From: Pseudomonadota bacterium
GTDB taxonomy: Bacteria > Pseudomonadota > Alphaproteobacteria > Rickettsiales > Rickettsiaceae
Assembly (NCBI GenBank): GCA_021804505.1
Contig: JAJZHL010000031.1
Location: 1-9,122, forward strand
DNA length: 9,122 nt
Reading direction: 5' to 3'
Every line of letters starts with the position of its first letter. Within the stretch, counting starts at the first letter, position 1. Below the pieces are notes generated by a model. That model was not told the DNA's origin, did no database searches, and saw only the letters and a list, made by a program, of their open reading frames with translations. Positions 6,016-9,122 of the stretch are shown here, piece after piece. The translations under genes were made by a program, and so were the position numbers.

Positions 6016-7203
6016 TTAATTACCAATATATTTTCTATCTAATTCTTTGTATAACTTGTAGATAGCCATTTCACTATCTCTAATTTTTTTACTAGCTTTT
6101 TTAAGCAGTTGTTCTGAGGAGCTTTCAGTTAGTTGAATCGATGATTGAAGTTGTTCAGCGATTCTCTTAAGAGATTCCTGAGTATCTAAAAAAGACTTGT
6201 TTAATTGTGCTCTAATCGAAATGGAGCGTTGATCCATTTCATTTAGCTTTACATATATAAGCTTTATCAATTGATCAACTTTTGTCTGTAATAAGCTCAG
6301 TTGCTCTTTACGTCCTTCTATTATATATTGGCTTGTTTCTTGTATCTTCGCTTGTACCCTTATTGGTGGTGTACGTTCTAAATCCCAAGCCAGACCAACT
6401 TTACTCATCAAATATATTATCCATTTATGCACGTCGAACTGATACCACTTGGCTCCATTACGGTAATCTGATGGGAATGCATGATGAAAATTATGCCAGT
6501 TTTCTCCTAGCAAAAACAGTGCCATCCACCAGATATCTCCAGCGGTGCCTTTATAATATTTTTTACTTCCGGTAAAATGGCATAGAGAATTAACGCAGAA
6601 AGTTGCATGTTGCTGGATGGCTCTTCCTATACCAATAAATAAAAAGCCGGCATAGGCGGCCATAACAGTGCCACCAAGTAGATATCCGATTAATGCTGGA
6701 AATGCAGTATTCATAAATATAGCAATAGACCAATAATGTTGTAATTGCCATTTTAATAACTGATTACGGCCAAGCTTAACCATAGTTACTCTATCGATAG
6801 ATTTATAGCTGCCGCCAATTATCATCCAGCCAATATGCGCCCACAAAAAGCCAACAATTTTATTTTTAAATTTTAAAGGAGTATGAGGATCCTCTTCCTT
6901 ATCCGTATAAGTGTGATGTTTATAGTGATTCGATGCCCAAGATAAAACAGGCCCTTGCAGAGTAGCCCCAGACATCATTACCAGAATAAACTCGACGAAT
7001 TTGTTTGTTTTATAGGAGTGATGTGACCATAACCTATGTAACCCGATGCCTACAGCGATATTAGAACCGTAATATCCGGCTATAGCAAGACTAATTTCAA
7101 AGATACCAATGTGATTATGGTCTAAATAGTTTATAGCCAGGATTAGGAGTATAATAGGATAGAATATAAGTACAAAAGTAGCGCGCCAATCAATATTGTG
7201 CAT
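6016..7203 (-). CDS. Membrane acyl-CoA (stearoyl-CoA delta-9 type) desaturase
   Basis: The 395-residue product carries the three histidine boxes of membrane fatty-acid desaturases: HRLWSH (56-61, followed by H62), HYKHH (93-97) and HNFHH (237-241). NSLCH (205-209) is the further conserved metal-ligand segment. These bind a di-iron centre that inserts a cis double bond into a saturated acyl chain using O2 and electrons from a carrier. Hydrophobic segments at about 8-25, 34-55, 70-88, 115-130, 158-178 and 180-195 fit the membrane fold. Residues about 285-395 form a charged, probably coiled-coil extension; long proteobacterial members near 390-400 residues have a tail of this sort, so it need not be a fusion. 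The likely role is control of membrane fluidity. The exact acyl substrate (CoA, ACP or lipid) cannot be told. The start ATG 7203 has only a weak ribosome-binding site. Confidence 0.92.
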   Translation of the reverse strand: MHNIDWRATFVLIFYPIILLILAINYLDHNHIGIFEISLAIAGYYGSNIAVGIGLHRLWSHHSYKTNKFVEFILVMMSGATLQGPVLSWASNHYKHHTYTDKEEDPHTPLKFKNKIVGFLWAHIGWMIIGGSYKSIDRVTMVKLGRNQLLKWQLQHYWSIAIFMNTAFPALIGYLLGGTVMAAYAGFLFIGIGRAIQQHATFCVNSLCHFTGSKKYYKGTAGDIWWMALFLLGENWHNFHHAFPSDYRNGAKWYQFDVHKWIIYLMSKVGLAWDLERTPPIRVQAKIQETSQYIIEGRKEQLSLLQTKVDQLIKLIYVKLNEMDQRSISIRAQLNKSFLDTQESLKRIAEQLQSSIQLTESSSEQLLKKASKKIRDSEMAIYKLYKELDRKYIGN

Positions 7204-7228
7204 AAATCAGACTTTTTAATTTTTATAA

Positions 7229-7257
7229 ATTTTAATATATTATACACTAAAGTGCAA
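7229..7257 (-). promoter_or_regulatory. Possible promoter of the desaturase-xseB pair
   Basis: On the minus strand TTGCAC (7257-7252) and TAAAAT (7234-7229) are separated by 17 nt. A perfect TATAAT also occurs (7244-7239), but without a good -35. The 89-nt gap before the desaturase is the largest in the minus-strand block, which makes an internal promoter plausible, but AT-rich DNA gives many such matches. Confidence 0.35.
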
Positions 7258-7292
7258 GCATATTTTATATATCACAGCCTTACCTTCGTACC

Positions 7293-8816
7293 TTATTCCA
7301 TAACTTGGTCAAAGAAATTTTGAGCTTTCCCAACTAGCCAGTCATAATAACCTTGATCATCATGGTGTTCTGGCTTTGGTATCGGAGGCAATTCTTCAGG
7401 GTATTTACGGCTTTGAAATAATAGATCTTTGGCTAACTCCTTAATCTCCTCAAAACTTTTTTTATCTTTTAATTTGCTATAAATGAATAATTCTGCAAAT
7501 AAAGCGCCAAATTCAGAATGAACGGTTACAATATCTTGCTTTAAACCAAACCCTACACCTTCCACTTTAATTGTGTAGTCTTTCTTGTCCAATTTATATT
7601 TTTTAAGCGTTTCATCTACCGCGCGTTGTGTGGTAACAGCTTGCCTTTCTATGTAGGGATTATTACTTTCGTATAAAATAGTAAACTGTTTTCTATCACC
7701 GAAATCTCCTTTCTGAATACGAGCAATAAAATCTTCTGCAGCATCAAGAGCAGTAGTATAAGTATCTGGCCGCTGATTATTTTTCCCTAATTTAGTGTCA
7801 ATTATTCTAACTGTTGTTATTCCATGTGCTTTTAATAGGTCGCTAGCAGCCAAGCTTTCGGTAAGTCTCTTTTCTTCACCATCTGCATAGTTAGGGTAGT
7901 GTCTGCCTGGAAAATAGCCTTGTGGGGCTTCACCTGCTTTATAAACGACGAAAGGTTGGTCTTCGTTTAATTTGATGTTATGACGCTTAGCTAGGTCTAA
8001 TAGGTACTTCTTACCTTCTTCCTTGGCATGTGGGTCCTCTCCAACAGGTAAAGAGATATCTAATTGATTTATATCTTGCTTCTTTTCCCAAGCTTCTTCC
8101 AATTTCTTCTTTGTCTCTGGATTAATACCATCAAGCTCTGCCCATAAACCTCTTTCCCCAGCCAGTGCCAATTCTGATCCATAAATTTTAATTCCTTGAA
8201 CAATTTGAAAGTGATTGAGCATGCGCGTTGATAATCCTATCATAGAGGCCCCTGCAATCCAGACATCGTCATATTCGTTTAGAGTTGGCTTGATTGGGTC
8301 GACTAGCCCTAATGTTTTTACATATTCTAGATATTCGGTCTTATGCATGTCCATCCATGGTGCATGCTTCAACTCATTACGCTCCTGTCCAACTTTACGA
8401 TTAAAGGCATTTTGAGCAACGTATACTAACCAAGCCTCAACATCCTCTGTGCTTACTGTATCATTGTGGTTAGTTTTAAATAGATTTTTACGTAAGGATT
8501 TTAGTGAAGGTCTTGTACCGTCTTCTTTTTGAAAAGAACCTATAACTGCATTATACATTTTAGCAGATTTATCAGCGTTACCTTTATTGAAGCAATATAT
8601 ATCATCCCATAATTTTTGCTTATCTAAGTAGCCAGCACGGTAAAAAATACCTAATATAGCCTCTTGTTCTGCAGGGGATGTAAATCCCAATTTCTTAGCA
8701 GCAATCTGAAATGGAGATTCCTGACTTGATAGATTATAACCTTTGACGCCTATAATAGTTAATGCGCCTGCAATAACAGGTAATAGTGCTTTCGTAAAAA
8801 AGGAAATTGGTCTCAT
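7293..8816 (-). CDS. Conserved-looking exported or membrane-anchored protein of unknown function
   Basis: The 507-residue product starts at ATG 8816 with GGGAG (8829-8825) as ribosome-binding site. Its first residues (MRPISFFTKALLPVIAGAL) have a basic start and a hydrophobic run (10-24), so it has a signal peptide or an N-terminal anchor; no lipobox cysteine is visible. The remainder is soluble. Residues 184-191 (DVWIAGAS) look like a first Rossmann-type strand and loop, followed by STRMLNHF. RPDTYTTALDAAEDFIARI (349-367) and then ILYESNNPYIERQ (380-392) recall a layout found in DUF218-like proteins of unknown function (GAS..., RPxT, then S/N-PY-xxRQ). This resemblance is from memory and unproven. 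No known enzyme motif is present. It starts 21 nt after the secD stop on the same strand, suggesting co-transcription; this does not imply a role in secretion. Confidence 0.85.
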   Translation of the reverse strand: MRPISFFTKALLPVIAGALTIIGVKGYNLSSQESPFQIAAKKLGFTSPAEQEAILGIFYRAGYLDKQKLWDDIYCFNKGNADKSAKMYNAVIGSFQKEDGTRPSLKSLRKNLFKTNHNDTVSTEDVEAWLVYVAQNAFNRKVGQERNELKHAPWMDMHKTEYLEYVKTLGLVDPIKPTLNEYDDVWIAGASMIGLSTRMLNHFQIVQGIKIYGSELALAGERGLWAELDGINPETKKKLEEAWEKKQDINQLDISLPVGEDPHAKEEGKKYLLDLAKRHNIKLNEDQPFVVYKAGEAPQGYFPGRHYPNYADGEEKRLTESLAASDLLKAHGITTVRIIDTKLGKNNQRPDTYTTALDAAEDFIARIQKGDFGDRKQFTILYESNNPYIERQAVTTQRAVDETLKKYKLDKKDYTIKVEGVGFGLKQDIVTVHSEFGALFAELFIYSKLKDKKSFEEIKELAKDLLFQSRKYPEELPPIPKPEHHDDQGYYDWLVGKAQNFFDQVME

Positions 8817-8837
8817 TTGATTTACTCCCGGTGATTA

Positions 8838-9122
8838 TTATAATCCTATATTCTTAGGTTTACAGTATCTGACCCAAATATCTATTAGTAGTTTGGTAAT
8901 GATAATGGCAGAAAACATAGAAGATATTATGCCAATTGTTAGTGTTACAGCAAAGCCTTTTATGGCACCTACACCAAAGAAGTAAAGCAAAAAGGCTGCA
9001 ATCAAGGTGGTAACGTTTGAGTCAAGAATTGTTGCAAAGGCCGACTCAAAACCCATTTTTATAGCGTATAAATTAGAAGCACCTTTCTTAACCTCTTCGC
9101 GTATCCTTTCATAAATTAGTAC
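8838..9122 (-). CDS. secD: Protein translocase subunit SecD, C-terminal part (5' end outside the window)
   Basis: The minus strand is open from the window edge: VLIYERIREEVKKGASNLYA, then IKMGFESAFATILDSNVTTL, IAAFLLYFFGVGAIKGFAVT, LTIGIISSMFSAIIITKLLI and a short basic tail, ending at TAA 8840-8838. This is the end of SecD: VLIYERIREE and GFxxAFxTIxDSNxTTLIA, then GAIKGFAVTLTIGI in the last helices. SecD with SecF forms the RND-fold membrane complex that uses the proton gradient to pull proteins through SecYEG. The 94 residues seen hold the last two to three membrane helices. The apparent ATG at 9056 is internal, not the start. No secF lies downstream in the window; instead the unknown exported protein follows. 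Confidence 0.96.
   Translation of the reverse strand, partial: VLIYERIREEVKKGASNLYAIKMGFESAFATILDSNVTTLIAAFLLYFFGVGAIKGFAVTLTIGIISSMFSAIIITKLLIDIWVRYCKPKNIGL

Overview
This window looks like part of the chromosome of an obligate intracellular alphaproteobacterium of the order Rickettsiales, probably Rickettsiaceae. The signs are AT-rich DNA, a linked 23S-5S rRNA pair with no tRNA between or after the genes, a SecD C-terminus of the rickettsial type, an ankyrin-repeat/Ulp1-protease protein, and many degraded genes. The genus cannot be fixed from this sequence; Rickettsia, Orientia and 'Candidatus Megaira'-like relatives are all possible.

Region 1 (1-870, plus strand) holds the 3' end of the 23S rRNA gene, a spacer of about 250 nt and the 5S rRNA gene. 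Most of the spacer (570-709) is one imperfect palindrome of 140 nt. Right after it, the 5S gene sits inside a precursor stem of 25 positions. A weak hairpin terminator follows.

Region 2 (about 1000-5755) is an eroded accessory island. On the plus strand it carries a phosphotransferase/kinase-like gene broken by a +1 frameshift and the 3' end of an IS630-type transposase. On the minus strand it carries the C-terminal end of a methyltransferase-like gene, which meets the transposase fragment directly. A large ankyrin-repeat + Ulp1-like (C48) cysteine protease gene follows. Its frame breaks about seven residues after the catalytic cysteine, and the remaining ~167 residues continue in the next frame. 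About 276 nt without a convincing gene separate it from the next block.

Region 3 (5756-9122, minus strand) is an intact run of genes. In transcription order these are secD (3' end only), a 507-residue exported or membrane-anchored protein of unknown function 21 nt later, a membrane acyl-CoA/fatty-acid desaturase with its three histidine boxes behind a possible promoter of its own, and xseB 20 nt after that.

The contrast is the main message. All four conserved minus-strand genes read cleanly, whereas every protein-coding gene between the rRNA genes and xseB is frameshifted or truncated. That fits real decay of a mobile or effector island better than random sequencing error, but reads would be needed to prove it. 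The most interesting items are the ankyrin-Ulp1 protein, the long palindrome in the rRNA spacer and the unrecognised exported protein next to secD.
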